Source: CAYUXU01 sp964489695
Lineage (GTDB): Bacteria; Bacillota_I; Bacilli_A; Erysipelotrichales; Erysipelotrichaceae
Length of the DNA stretch: 10,320 nt
Direction of reading: 5' to 3'
Assembly (NCBI GenBank): GCA_964489695.1
Contig: CAZAZP010000027.1
Span: forward strand, 1 to 10,320
The number at the start of each line of letters is the position of its first letter. The first letter of the stretch is position 1. The notes below the pieces were generated by a model, which saw only the letters and a list, made by a program, of their open reading frames with translations, was not told the DNA's origin and did not search any database. Shown piece after piece: positions 1 to 6,398 of the stretch. The translations under genes and the position numbers were made by a program.

Positions 1-565
1 CCCAATAAAGTGGTCCATAGCGATAATCTACTGAACTAAATTCTCCAGGAAAATAAAACACTAATTGGTGAAAATCATTGGTTAAAACCCCGATTAGTAA
101 GATTACTATTGGTAAAATTAACCAATAAGCAACTTTAGATAACCGGTAATCTTCATGTTGACCTAAAGATAAGGCCGTATAAAAACAAATCAAGGGAATA
201 AATAATAAAGGAATATAGTAGCAATACCATAAAAAACGTAATAAATTTGGTTGATCAATGATAAAGTAGTATCTTGTTGTATTTAAAAACAACCAAAACA
301 CTAACAACCCCGCAATTAATAATAAATAAAAACGTACTTGTTTTTGGGTCACGCGGTAGTTAAGCGATAAGCTCCAAACAATAAATAAAGTCAAGTAAAT
401 AAATACTCGACCAAGACTTGCTAAAGTAGCTATCGTTAAAGAACTACTACTTCCCGCGATTTCGCGCAAAATTACGGCCACTAAAATAGCCAAAAAAGCA
501 ACTAACCAACCAACTTTAGCTTGTAACCATGATTTGAAAAAAGCTGGCTCACGATAAGCAGCCAT
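1..565 (-). CDS. Membrane sensor N-terminus, probable 7TM-type histidine kinase (partial)
   Basis: This is the first 188 codons of a gene that runs off the left edge. ATG at 565-563 is preceded by a perfect AGGAGG (571-576) five bases away. Seen: about five hydrophobic segments, near residues 17-35, 51-69, 79-96, 110-135 and 144-163. Recognised motifs are RFLWYCYYIPLLFIPL (110-125) and LTNDFHQLVFYFP (161-173), followed by YRYGPLYW (181-188). Family knowledge: this arginine-(W/Y)Y-YYIP then TND-HQL-F-FP pattern is typical of the N-terminal seven-helix sensor region of Bacillota sensor histidine kinases. The catalytic half lies outside the window, so kinase activity is inferred and another output domain is possible. 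It follows the MacB-like ABC gene by 75 bp on the same strand, with its own promoter, so a sensor/transporter link is plausible but unproven. Confidence 0.72.
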   Translation of the reverse strand, partial: MAAYREPAFFKSWLQAKVGWLVAFLAILVAVILREIAGSSSSLTIATLASLGRVFIYLTLFIVWSLSLNYRVTQKQVRFYLLLIAGLLVFWLFLNTTRYYFIIDQPNLLRFLWYCYYIPLLFIPLICFYTALSLGQHEDYRLSKVAYWLILPIVILLIGVLTNDFHQLVFYFPGEFSSVDYRYGPLYW

Positions 566-570
566 TTTTA

Positions 571-576
571 CCTCCT
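571..576 (-). promoter_or_regulatory. Consensus ribosome binding site of the membrane-sensor gene
   Basis: AGGAGG on the minus strand, five bases before the ATG at 565-563. It is the strongest Shine-Dalgarno in the window and decides the start codon of the truncated gene. Confidence 0.85.
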
Positions 577-605
577 AGTCATTAACTAAATTTCTTCTTA
601 GTTAT

Positions 606-611
606 ATTATA
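606..611 (-). promoter_or_regulatory. -10 box of promoter for the membrane-sensor gene
   Basis: Read on the minus strand, the 75-bp gap holds a perfect TATAAT. A weak -35 candidate, TTTAAA, lies 16 bases upstream. The predicted transcript would carry a leader of about 30-35 bases before the ATG. That leader contains a small inverted repeat, AACTAA and TTAGTT (584-589 and 598-603), flanking an 8-base loop; it is AT-only in most pairs and probably weak. The -35 region overlaps the very end of the upstream ABC gene's spacer. Confidence 0.6.
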
Positions 612-640
612 ACCGATTGGTTGACTTTTTAAAATCCTGT

Positions 641-3600
641 TTATTCAGTCCGTAAAGCAGCGACAGGATCCATTTTAGCGGCTTTAGAAGCGGGAATTAA
701 ACCCGAAATATAGGCTAAAAACATACTAATCAAAACTAGAATAATCGTCGCAGTAAAACTTAGCTGAGCAATATTCGCAATTTTAAAAATTCGATAAACG
801 ACGCGATTCGCAATTAAAGCTAAACCATAGGTAATCCCAACCCCAAAACTACCAGCTAATAAACCAACTAGTAGTGTTTCAGCGTTAAAGACCCGCCGAA
901 TATCTTTCTTCCGGGCTCCTAAGGCGCGTAAAATACCAATCTCTTTAATCCGTTCCAACACTGAAACATAAGTAATAACACCAATCATAATCGATGAAAC
1001 AATTAAAGAAATTGAAACAAAAGCAATTAAAGCATAAGAAATCGTAGAAATAATCTCCGTAACCGAAGATAGTAAAGCTCCAATAAAATCGGTATATTTA
1101 ACCATTTTTTCTGGTTGATCTGAGTTACTCATTTGGGTATTATAAGCTTCTAATAACGCAATTACTTGATCTTTGGTCGTAAAATCACGAGGATAAAGAT
1201 TAATCTGCGTAGGCTCCGCGCTATCGCGATAACCTAAGAGTTTCAAATTACTACTTTGATTAACCGTGGTCGTTTCTCCATAGCTTTTTAAAAGTAACAT
1301 TAAATCATTTTCGGTTAGTTTAAATTGAAAGGCTTGGGCTAAGACCGCTGGATTGATTTTAACCAGTTGGGCCAGCGTCGCTGGCGTAAGTTTACTGCTT
1401 AATTGGTCTAGCAAGCTTTTTTGTAAGGTAGTGAGTAAACTATTGCCCACACTCGCAATATATTCATTAAGATAATTAGTTAATAGTGCTTGAATTTCTA
1501 CTTGGATTTGATCAGTAAAACCTAACTCAGTCAACTTTAAACCTAAAGCAGATTGAAAAGCTGGACTATTTAAATAAGCCGTTAAATTATTTAACCAATC
1601 ATTAATATCCGTGACACCAGCTGCTTCTTGCTCCGCCACAAAATCCATCAATAACTCATTTAAAACTTGACTTAGTTCAGCCCAAGGTAAATCTAGCTGT
1701 TCTGCTAAACTGGTGGTAATCTCACTTAAATCTAGTGGTGGTAGTTCAATCGTACTAAAATCAAATTCAAAGCCACTTAATAAAGCACCTAAATTTCCAG
1801 TTTGAAAAGTAATGGCACTAAATAGCTTATTTTGGTCAAAACTAATTAACTCACTTAAGTTAAGTTCTGGTTTACTAGGTAAACTAAAAGCTTGATTAGT
1901 AAACACATTAAGCTCGGGTTTGGCTAATTGATCTTGAACTACTTGAAACGTTTTCGCTTCATTCATTAAATTGGTAATAAGTTCAGCTGGATAATATAAA
2001 CCAGAGGTTAATAGTGGGGCTTTAGATGTATCACTAGCTTGTACAATACCGACGACCGTTAAATCCGGACTTTCATCGATGATAGCTTGACGAAACTTAA
2101 AGTCACTACTTTTATCCACCCAAAGTTGATAGATGGTATCATAAACATAAAGCTTAGCTGGTTGAACAACTTTAAAACGAACAGCTAAAGCATCGGCGTA
2201 GTTAAAACTTTGATCATTTTGATCATTATTTAAAACAGGTGCTTCACCTTTTAAACTTTCAAATTGTTTTAATAAAGCCAAACGATCCTTTAAACCTAAT
2301 GCATAGGCAGTCAAATCTGAGATTGAACCGCGATTAGATAACACTACCACGATTTCATAAGGATTATTTGGCCAACGTCCCGCCACGACTTGGTATTGAT
2401 CAAGGTATAAACTAGCTTCTGCTGGTAAGGCATTAAAGCTACTCATCCCCATTTCACTACCACCCGCAAATAATTCTAAGCCGCCAGTACTACCAATCCC
2501 AGTTTGTTTAAAAATTTGATCGGGATTAACTTGTTGGACCGCGTAATCAACGGTAGGCAAATAGATTTGAGGCGTTAAACTGTATTTATATTCAATACTT
2601 TTCACGTAAGGTTCAAAGTCAGCTTTATTTTTATCTAAATAAGCTTTTAAACTTGCTAAGTCATTTTGGTTTTGATGCGAAAAAATATTTGATAAAGAAT
2701 TAATGACCGGTAATTCAGCTTGTGACGATAAGTCACTACCACCGGTACGACTATCCATCAAACTAGTTAAATCAATCCCCGTCGCGTTAATCGTAACTGG
2801 ATAGGCATTCATCGTTTCTTTTTCAATGTTTCTGATGTAATCATTAATTCCACTAGCTAAAGCTAAGATCGAAGCAATTCCAATAATGCCAATCGACCCA
2901 GCTAAAGCCGTAATAATTGTTCTGGTACTTTTAGTTTTTAAATTACTTAAAGATAGGCTTAAAGCGGTTAATAAAGACATACTAGTCCGCTGTAGTTTAC
3001 TAAAGACACCTTGATTTAATTCTTCTTTTGCTAAAGGTCGGGAATCTTTAATCACTTCACCATCCTTTAACTCAATAATCCGATTCGCATAGTCATGAGC
3101 TAATTCCGCATTATGCGTCACCATAATCACTAAGCGATCACTAGCAATTTTTGCTAATAGTTCCATCACTTGTTGGCTAGTACTGCTATCAAGTGCGCCA
3201 GTTGGTTCATCCGCTAATAAGATTTCGGGATCATTAATTAACGCCCGCGCAATCGCTACCCGTTGCATCTGTCCACCACTTAATTGGGTTGGTAATTTAT
3301 TAATATGATCAATTAAACCGACTGCAGTTAAAGCCGTTAAAGCCCGTTCTCGTCGGGTCTTACGGTTAACCCCACTTAAGGTTAACGCCAACTCAACATT
3401 AGCTAACACGGTTTGGTGATTAATTAAATTATAACTTTGAAAAACAAAACCAATTCGATTATTGCGATAAGCATCCCAATCTTGATCATGGTAACGTTTC
3501 GTCGAGACTCCATCGATTAATAAATCGCCTTGATCATAGCGGTCTAAACCACCGATAATATTGAGCATCGTGGTTTTACCTGAGCCAGACGCACCTAAAA

Positions 3601-3706
3601 TCGCCGTAAATTCATTTTGGCGGAATTGAATAGAAACATTTTTTAAAGCATCTTGAACAAACGATTTAGTCCGATAAGATTTAGTAATTTGGTGAAGTTC
3701 TAGCAT
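641..3706 (-). CDS. MacB-like ABC transporter, ATP-binding/permease fusion
   Basis: A 1021-residue ABC ATPase fused to a FtsX/MacB-type permease. The N-terminal ATPase (about 1-225) has Walker A GASGSGKT (38-45), Q-loop Gln90, signature LSGGQ (142-146), Walker B ILLADE (162-167) with catalytic Glu167, and switch His198, so it looks fully active. One membrane helix follows at about 263-285, then a roughly 590-residue extracytoplasmic region. Three helices lie at the C-terminus (about 884-915, 944-970, 982-1004), with the FtsX-family ERIKEIGILRALGARKKDI (918-936) between the first two. Family: such type VII transporters do not move substrate through a pore but drive periplasmic or surface events; Gram-positive relatives often act in antimicrobial-peptide resistance or export. 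Part of the outer domain (about 640-800) is leucine-rich and probably helical. ATG is preceded by AAGGAAG and a TATAAT promoter. Substrate unknown. Confidence 0.93.
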   Translation of the reverse strand: MLELHQITKSYRTKSFVQDALKNVSIQFRQNEFTAILGASGSGKTTMLNIIGGLDRYDQGDLLIDGVSTKRYHDQDWDAYRNNRIGFVFQSYNLINHQTVLANVELALTLSGVNRKTRRERALTALTAVGLIDHINKLPTQLSGGQMQRVAIARALINDPEILLADEPTGALDSSTSQQVMELLAKIASDRLVIMVTHNAELAHDYANRIIELKDGEVIKDSRPLAKEELNQGVFSKLQRTSMSLLTALSLSLSNLKTKSTRTIITALAGSIGIIGIASILALASGINDYIRNIEKETMNAYPVTINATGIDLTSLMDSRTGGSDLSSQAELPVINSLSNIFSHQNQNDLASLKAYLDKNKADFEPYVKSIEYKYSLTPQIYLPTVDYAVQQVNPDQIFKQTGIGSTGGLELFAGGSEMGMSSFNALPAEASLYLDQYQVVAGRWPNNPYEIVVVLSNRGSISDLTAYALGLKDRLALLKQFESLKGEAPVLNNDQNDQSFNYADALAVRFKVVQPAKLYVYDTIYQLWVDKSSDFKFRQAIIDESPDLTVVGIVQASDTSKAPLLTSGLYYPAELITNLMNEAKTFQVVQDQLAKPELNVFTNQAFSLPSKPELNLSELISFDQNKLFSAITFQTGNLGALLSGFEFDFSTIELPPLDLSEITTSLAEQLDLPWAELSQVLNELLMDFVAEQEAAGVTDINDWLNNLTAYLNSPAFQSALGLKLTELGFTDQIQVEIQALLTNYLNEYIASVGNSLLTTLQKSLLDQLSSKLTPATLAQLVKINPAVLAQAFQFKLTENDLMLLLKSYGETTTVNQSSNLKLLGYRDSAEPTQINLYPRDFTTKDQVIALLEAYNTQMSNSDQPEKMVKYTDFIGALLSSVTEIISTISYALIAFVSISLIVSSIMIGVITYVSVLERIKEIGILRALGARKKDIRRVFNAETLLVGLLAGSFGVGITYGLALIANRVVYRIFKIANIAQLSFTATIILVLISMFLAYISGLIPASKAAKMDPVAALRTE

Positions 3707-3732
3707 AATTCTTCCTTCTTTTGTGCGCAGTT

Positions 3733-3738
3733 ATTATA
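3733..3738 (-). promoter_or_regulatory. Extended -10 promoter of the MacB-like ABC gene
   Basis: Minus-strand TATAAT preceded by TGT (3741-3739), an extended -10 element. No good -35 hexamer is seen at 16-18 bases, which fits an extended -10 promoter. It lies about 27 bases upstream of the ATG at 3706, leaving a leader of roughly 20 bases that carries the AAGGAAG ribosome site. Confidence 0.7.
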
Positions 3739-3781
3739 ACATAAACAGCACCTAACGGGTTGTTTCTGACTCAAACTAAAT

Positions 3782-4239
3782 TTACTTTTTCATATAATAA
3801 ACCACACCTGGCGCCCCCAGCCCCAAATGCAATCCATTGCCCGGTTTAATCGGTGACATCAAAATATTTACTGAGATTAATTCAGTTAAAATTTGTTTTA
3901 AAGCTTCAGCTTCATGTCGACAATTAATATGATGAAGCACAATTTCAACCACCGTTTTCTGTGCCTGAGTAGCTAATAACTCAATCAACAACTGTTTTTT
4001 ACTAGGCTAACCGAATTAAATGTCCCACTCATCAAACTAGAAATCAAAATCCCGATAATACCATGCCCTTGATTTAAGCTGTGACGAAACTTATTTTCAA
4101 TATCCACCCAGTGCTGGCTAGAAGGAAACGGAAATTCCCACTTGTTTTATCCATTGGTAAACTCTAAATTATCTACCGCAGTTTCTTTCAAACTTTCAGT
4201 GCCAAAAGTAACAGATCAGGATAAGATTTTAATCTTCAA
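3782..4239 (-). pseudogene. Decayed DegV-family (fatty-acid-binding) protein gene
   Basis: Conceptual translation of the minus strand gives two blocks resembling a DegV protein, a family that binds fatty acids, usually about 280 residues. Block 1 (about 4239-4004) reads KIKILS, a TGA stop (4218-4216), SVTFGTESLKETAVDNLEF, a TAA stop (4149-4147), then WEFPFPSSQHW and ILISSLMSGTFNSV. These match the family's N-terminal strand, the FPxSQPS region and the ISSxxSGT(Y/F)xS motif. Block 2 (about 4003-3782, another frame) has SKKQLLIELL, VEIVLHHINCRHEAEALK and the terminal GLHLGLGAPGVVYY, matching the DegV end (HxGxGxxG). Roughly 100 or more residues between the blocks are missing, and perhaps 20 near the N-terminus. 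No good ribosome site is seen. Two in-frame stops, a frame change and the deletion mark a dead gene. Block 2 alone forms a 69-codon ORF from a TTG at 3991 that I do not regard as a functional gene. Confidence 0.78.
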
Positions 4240-4332
4240 GCCTTTAACTACTTGGGGACGAGTTTATGAAATACAATTAGTAATAATTTAATAGCCAAAA
4301 CTACTTTTTGACTTAAATTACAAAATATTTAG
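4240..4332. other. AT-rich spacer between PAP2 gene and DegV relic
   Basis: About 90 bases with no gene, no GC-rich hairpin and no convincing promoter. A weak AT-rich inverted repeat (CAAAA/GTTTTG read on the minus strand, 4297-4312) sits downstream of the PAP2 stop but lacks a U-tract, so I do not call a terminator. It may be the eroded upstream region of the DegV gene. Confidence 0.4.
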
Positions 4333-4848
4333 TTAAACATTGGCTACTTGATTTAGCTTGATAGCAATTCTTGAAATAAGAAAAGCAATGGCGGTTCCTA
4401 ACAGCATCCCTGCTAAGACATCAGTTGGCCAATGAACCACAAAATACAACCGACTTAAGGCCAAGACAAAAGCCAAGATGACATAAGCAGTGCGCCCTGG
4501 TGCTTTTAAAAAATATAACGTTAACGCCACTGCAAAAGAACTGGCACTATGACCAGAAGGAAAAGAGAAACCACTAGGGGCTTTAATTAATAAAGTAAAA
4601 GGATAAGTGGTAAAAGGACGAGCACGGGCAATAAAAGGTTTTAAGATTAAATCATTTAAACCATATTCGATGATTAAAGCTAACGCTGCAAATAGCGCAA
4701 TTTTCCTGGTCTTTTTAAATAACATTAAAACTAGCAGAATCATAATCCAGATTTCTCCATGATTAGCTAGATTAGTTAAAAATCCCAAAATTTCATTTAA
4801 GAGTGGTTGATTTAAGCTTTGAAACCACTTTAAGATGGCAATTTCCAT
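4333..4848 (-). CDS. PAP2-family phosphatase, probable undecaprenyl-pyrophosphate phosphatase
   Basis: A 171-residue integral membrane protein with all three PAP2 motifs: K70-x6-R77P78, PSGH at 97-100, and S132R133-x5-H139-x3-D143. His100 and His139 are the expected catalytic residues, with Asp143 supporting. Hydrophobic segments lie near 33-45, 49-62, 102-115, 120-131 and 144-160, the usual PAP2 layout. Known of the family: bacterial members of this size (BcrC, YbjG type) remove phosphate from undecaprenyl pyrophosphate on the outer membrane face, recycling the carrier for peptidoglycan and giving bacitracin tolerance; others act on phosphatidylglycerol phosphate. The lipid substrate here is inferred. 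ATG has AAGGAG (4855-4860) six bases upstream, then a good promoter containing an inverted repeat. It diverges from the CDF gene across 140 bp and is followed by the DegV relic. Confidence 0.9.
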   Translation of the reverse strand: MEIAILKWFQSLNQPLLNEILGFLTNLANHGEIWIMILLVLMLFKKTRKIALFAALALIIEYGLNDLILKPFIARARPFTTYPFTLLIKAPSGFSFPSGHSASSFAVALTLYFLKAPGRTAYVILAFVLALSRLYFVVHWPTDVLAGMLLGTAIAFLISRIAIKLNQVANV

Positions 4849-4864
4849 AGCTAACTCCTTTTTT

Positions 4865-4899
4865 GTGATAATTTACATAATAGTATTATACGTTATCAC
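4865..4899. promoter_or_regulatory. Inverted repeat over the PAP2 -10 box, candidate operator
   Basis: GTGATAA (4865-4871) and TTATCAC (4893-4899) are exact 7-bp inverted arms with centres 28 bases apart, enclosing the TATAAT and the likely start point. A few inner positions also match. The placement is that of a repressor site, but no regulator is known here and an AT-rich region makes chance possible. Confidence 0.35.
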
Positions 4900-4914
4900 C
4901 CGTTGAAATCCCAA
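4885..4914 (-). promoter_or_regulatory. Promoter of the PAP2 gene
   Basis: On the minus strand, TTGGGA (4914-4909, four of six consensus) is followed after 18 bases by a perfect TATAAT (4890-4885). The predicted start point lies near 4878, giving a leader of about 30 bases before the ATG at 4848. Confidence 0.65.
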
Positions 4915-4964
4915 ATTTTAGCTGCCAAATGATTTGACTAATTTAATAAAATGTTCTTTAAGCA

Positions 4965-4973
4965 TGGTATAAT
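4965..4973 (+). promoter_or_regulatory. Extended -10 promoter of the CDF transporter gene
   Basis: TGGTATAAT: a perfect -10 (4968-4973) with the TGn extension. The nearest TTGACT (4934-4939) is 28 bases away, too far to pair. The start point would fall near 4979-4981, which puts AGGTGA (4980-4985) at or near the extreme 5' end of the mRNA and leaves a leader of about 8-10 bases. Confidence 0.65.
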
Positions 4974-4988
4974 TACGCTAGGTGAAAT

Positions 4989-6110
4989 ATGCGTAAACAA
5001 ATTGGTGTAAAAGTCGGCATGATGGGATTAGTGATTAATGGTACCCTAGTAACTTTTAAGCTCTTAATTGGGACAGTTTTTCATTCGCTCACGTTAGTAG
5101 CGGATTCTTTAAATAATCTCTCGGACTTTCTTACCGCCTTATTAGCCATTATTACTTTTAAACTTAGCCAAAAACCAGCTGATCGTAAGTATCCCTATGG
5201 TTATGAACGTTATGAATATTTAGGTGGACTGATTATTTCTACCTTAATGTTATACTTCGGGATTGAATTATTCCGCCAAGGCCTTAGCACTAGCTTGCAA
5301 CCTACCAAGATAATAATTGATAATTGGTTATTATATGTCAGTATTAGTTCGATTATCTTAAAAAGTATTTTAGCCTACTATCAAAGACAACAGTTAAACC
5401 ATCTGAACTCAGCTGTGATTAAAACCATGATGCATGATAGTATCAATGATATCTTAATTAGCTGCGCGGTGTTAATTAGTTTTCTGATAACCAAATATTT
5501 TGGTTATCAATTAGATGGTTATCTAGCAGTTTTAATTAGTCTAGTGATAATCGTAACAGCCTTTAAAATGTTAAAAATTTTCATCCAAGAATTAGTTGGA
5601 ATTCGCCCTCCTGCTAATAAAATCCAAGCTATCACTGACATCTTGGCTAGTCAAACTGAGATTATTGGCTTTCATGATTTATTAATTCATGAATATGGTG
5701 ATGAAACAACCTATGGTAGTGTCCATATCGAGCTTGATGATCAACTCTCATTAACAGCGGCGCACTTAATCATTAATGAAATCGAAAAGAAAATTAAAGC
5801 CGCAACCCAAGCCGAAATTATTGCCCACTTAGATCCAATTGATATTACTAGTGCAAAGATGACGAAAATCTATCATGCAATTAAAGACTGTTTAACCAAT
5901 TTGGATCCTAAACTCCGTTTTCATGATCTACGAATGATAAAAGATAGCTTAGAGTTTGATGTTTCCGTCTACGAAAACTGTCCTTTTAGTAATGAAGTAA
6001 TTGAAGCAACGTTGAAAAAGTGTCTAGCTGAAAATTATCCTTTAAATATCACCTTTGATCATATTCAGCTGATTCCCAATAAGTTGAGTCCAGCTAAACG
6101 ACCGGAGTAA
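4989..6110 (+). CDS. Cation diffusion facilitator, probable Mn2+ exporter
   Basis: A 373-residue CDF antiporter expected to export a divalent metal in exchange for protons. About six hydrophobic segments lie within residues 8-200; the cytoplasmic region follows. The membrane metal site reads N42xxxD46 in helix 2 (ADSLNNLSD) and D150xxxD154 in helix 5 (HDSIND). Family knowledge: zinc CDFs such as YiiP use DxxxD with HxxxD, while manganese exporters of the MntE type use an Asn/Asp/Asp/Asp set, so Mn2+ is the best guess. The C-terminal dimerisation domain (about 210-285) ends in HLDPID. It is followed by a second, shorter domain (about 290-365) with RFHDLRM and EFDVSV, known from longer Bacillota members. 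Start chosen from AGGTGA at 4980-4985, four bases before the ATG. It diverges from PAP2 and overlaps the ribosome site of a small downstream ORF. Confidence 0.92.
   Translation: MRKQIGVKVGMMGLVINGTLVTFKLLIGTVFHSLTLVADSLNNLSDFLTALLAIITFKLSQKPADRKYPYGYERYEYLGGLIISTLMLYFGIELFRQGLSTSLQPTKIIIDNWLLYVSISSIILKSILAYYQRQQLNHLNSAVIKTMMHDSINDILISCAVLISFLITKYFGYQLDGYLAVLISLVIIVTAFKMLKIFIQELVGIRPPANKIQAITDILASQTEIIGFHDLLIHEYGDETTYGSVHIELDDQLSLTAAHLIINEIEKKIKAATQAEIIAHLDPIDITSAKMTKIYHAIKDCLTNLDPKLRFHDLRMIKDSLEFDVSVYENCPFSNEVIEATLKKCLAENYPLNITFDHIQLIPNKLSPAKRPE
6104..6107 (+). promoter_or_regulatory. Ribosome binding site of the small ORF, inside the CDF gene end
   Basis: GGAG lies within the last two codons of the CDF gene, just before its TAA, and is seven bases from the ATG at 6115. 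This arrangement suggests translational coupling. Confidence 0.6.
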
Positions 6111-6114
6111 ACTG

Positions 6115-6288
6115 ATGGATGACTTCTGGTTTTTATTATTCACCTACTTCTGCTTAAAAGAGCGTTCAAATGAAGCTGAACCTGGCATATTTTGGAAATT
6201 TTTAGCTTTTCTCTGGCTAATCATTAAAATAATTTTCTTTCTTTTATTATTAATTATCTTAATCACATTTATATTTTCTAAAATTTGA
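6115..6288 (+). CDS. Small hydrophobic protein, 57 residues, unknown function
   Basis: This short ORF starts four bases after the CDF stop and ends at TGA 6286-6288. Residues 1-13 are hydrophobic and aromatic (MDDFWFLLFTYFC). A charged stretch follows (LKERSNEAEPG, 14-24), then a long membrane segment rich in Phe, Leu and Ile (about 26-53) and a final SKI. A well-placed GGAG, seven bases upstream, overlaps the CDF gene end. Seen directly: start, ribosome site, open frame and hydrophobicity. Inferred: co-transcription with the CDF gene and a membrane location, perhaps as a small partner of the transporter. I recognise no family. Caution: T-rich DNA gives hydrophobic ORFs by chance, and TGA is used here while the intact neighbours end in TAA. 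Nothing else coding is apparent up to the terminator at 6371. Confidence 0.5.
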   Translation: MDDFWFLLFTYFCLKERSNEAEPGIFWKFLAFLWLIIKIIFFLLLLIILITFIFSKI

Positions 6289-6370
6289 GCTAAACTACAA
6301 CACTTAAAATTGATACCTTTTAATTTAAGCTGCTCAGTAACCGTGACGAAAACTAGATTCATTAAAAAAT

Positions 6371-6398
6371 AAACGACAGTCAATCCTGACTGTCGTTT
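6371..6398. terminator. Bidirectional rho-independent terminator between convergent genes
   Basis: A perfect 12-bp stem (6371-6382 and 6387-6398, AAACGACAGTCA and its complement) closes on the 4-base loop ATCC. T-rich tails follow on both strands: TTTTAATTA on plus, TTTATTTTTTA on minus. It can end the CDF/small-ORF transcript and the ABC exporter transcript. Its outer base overlaps the exporter gene's stop codon (6400-6398). Confidence 0.9.

Noticed and set aside
3740..3765. Hairpin between the DegV relic and the ABC gene (AACA-GC-CC / GG-GTTGTT) as a terminator
   Set aside because: Stem has mismatches and no U-tract, and it overlaps the ABC promoter region.
3782..3991. The 69-codon minus-strand ORF as a functional small protein
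   Set aside because: It reads as the C-terminal quarter of a DegV protein, starts at a TTG without a ribosome site, and DegV-like sequence continues upstream in another frame, so it is part of a pseudogene.
4147..4218. TGA read as tryptophan (mycoplasma-type code) to rescue the DegV frame
   Set aside because: All intact genes use TGG for Trp and contain no internal TGA, and the relic also has an in-frame TAA and a deletion.
4934..4973. TTGACT as the -35 partner of the CDF TATAAT
   Set aside because: The spacer is 28 bases, too long for a sigma-A promoter; the TGn extension explains the -10 better.
6301..6330. AT-rich inverted repeat CTTAAA/TTTAAG after the small ORF
   Set aside because: Only A-T pairs apart from one end, no T-tract; the true terminator is the 12-bp stem at 6371-6398.
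6144..6383. A 79-codon minus-strand ORF between the CDF and exporter genes
   Set aside because: It starts with TTG inside the terminator hairpin, has no ribosome site, lies downstream of a strong terminator and is antisense to the better-supported 57-codon ORF.
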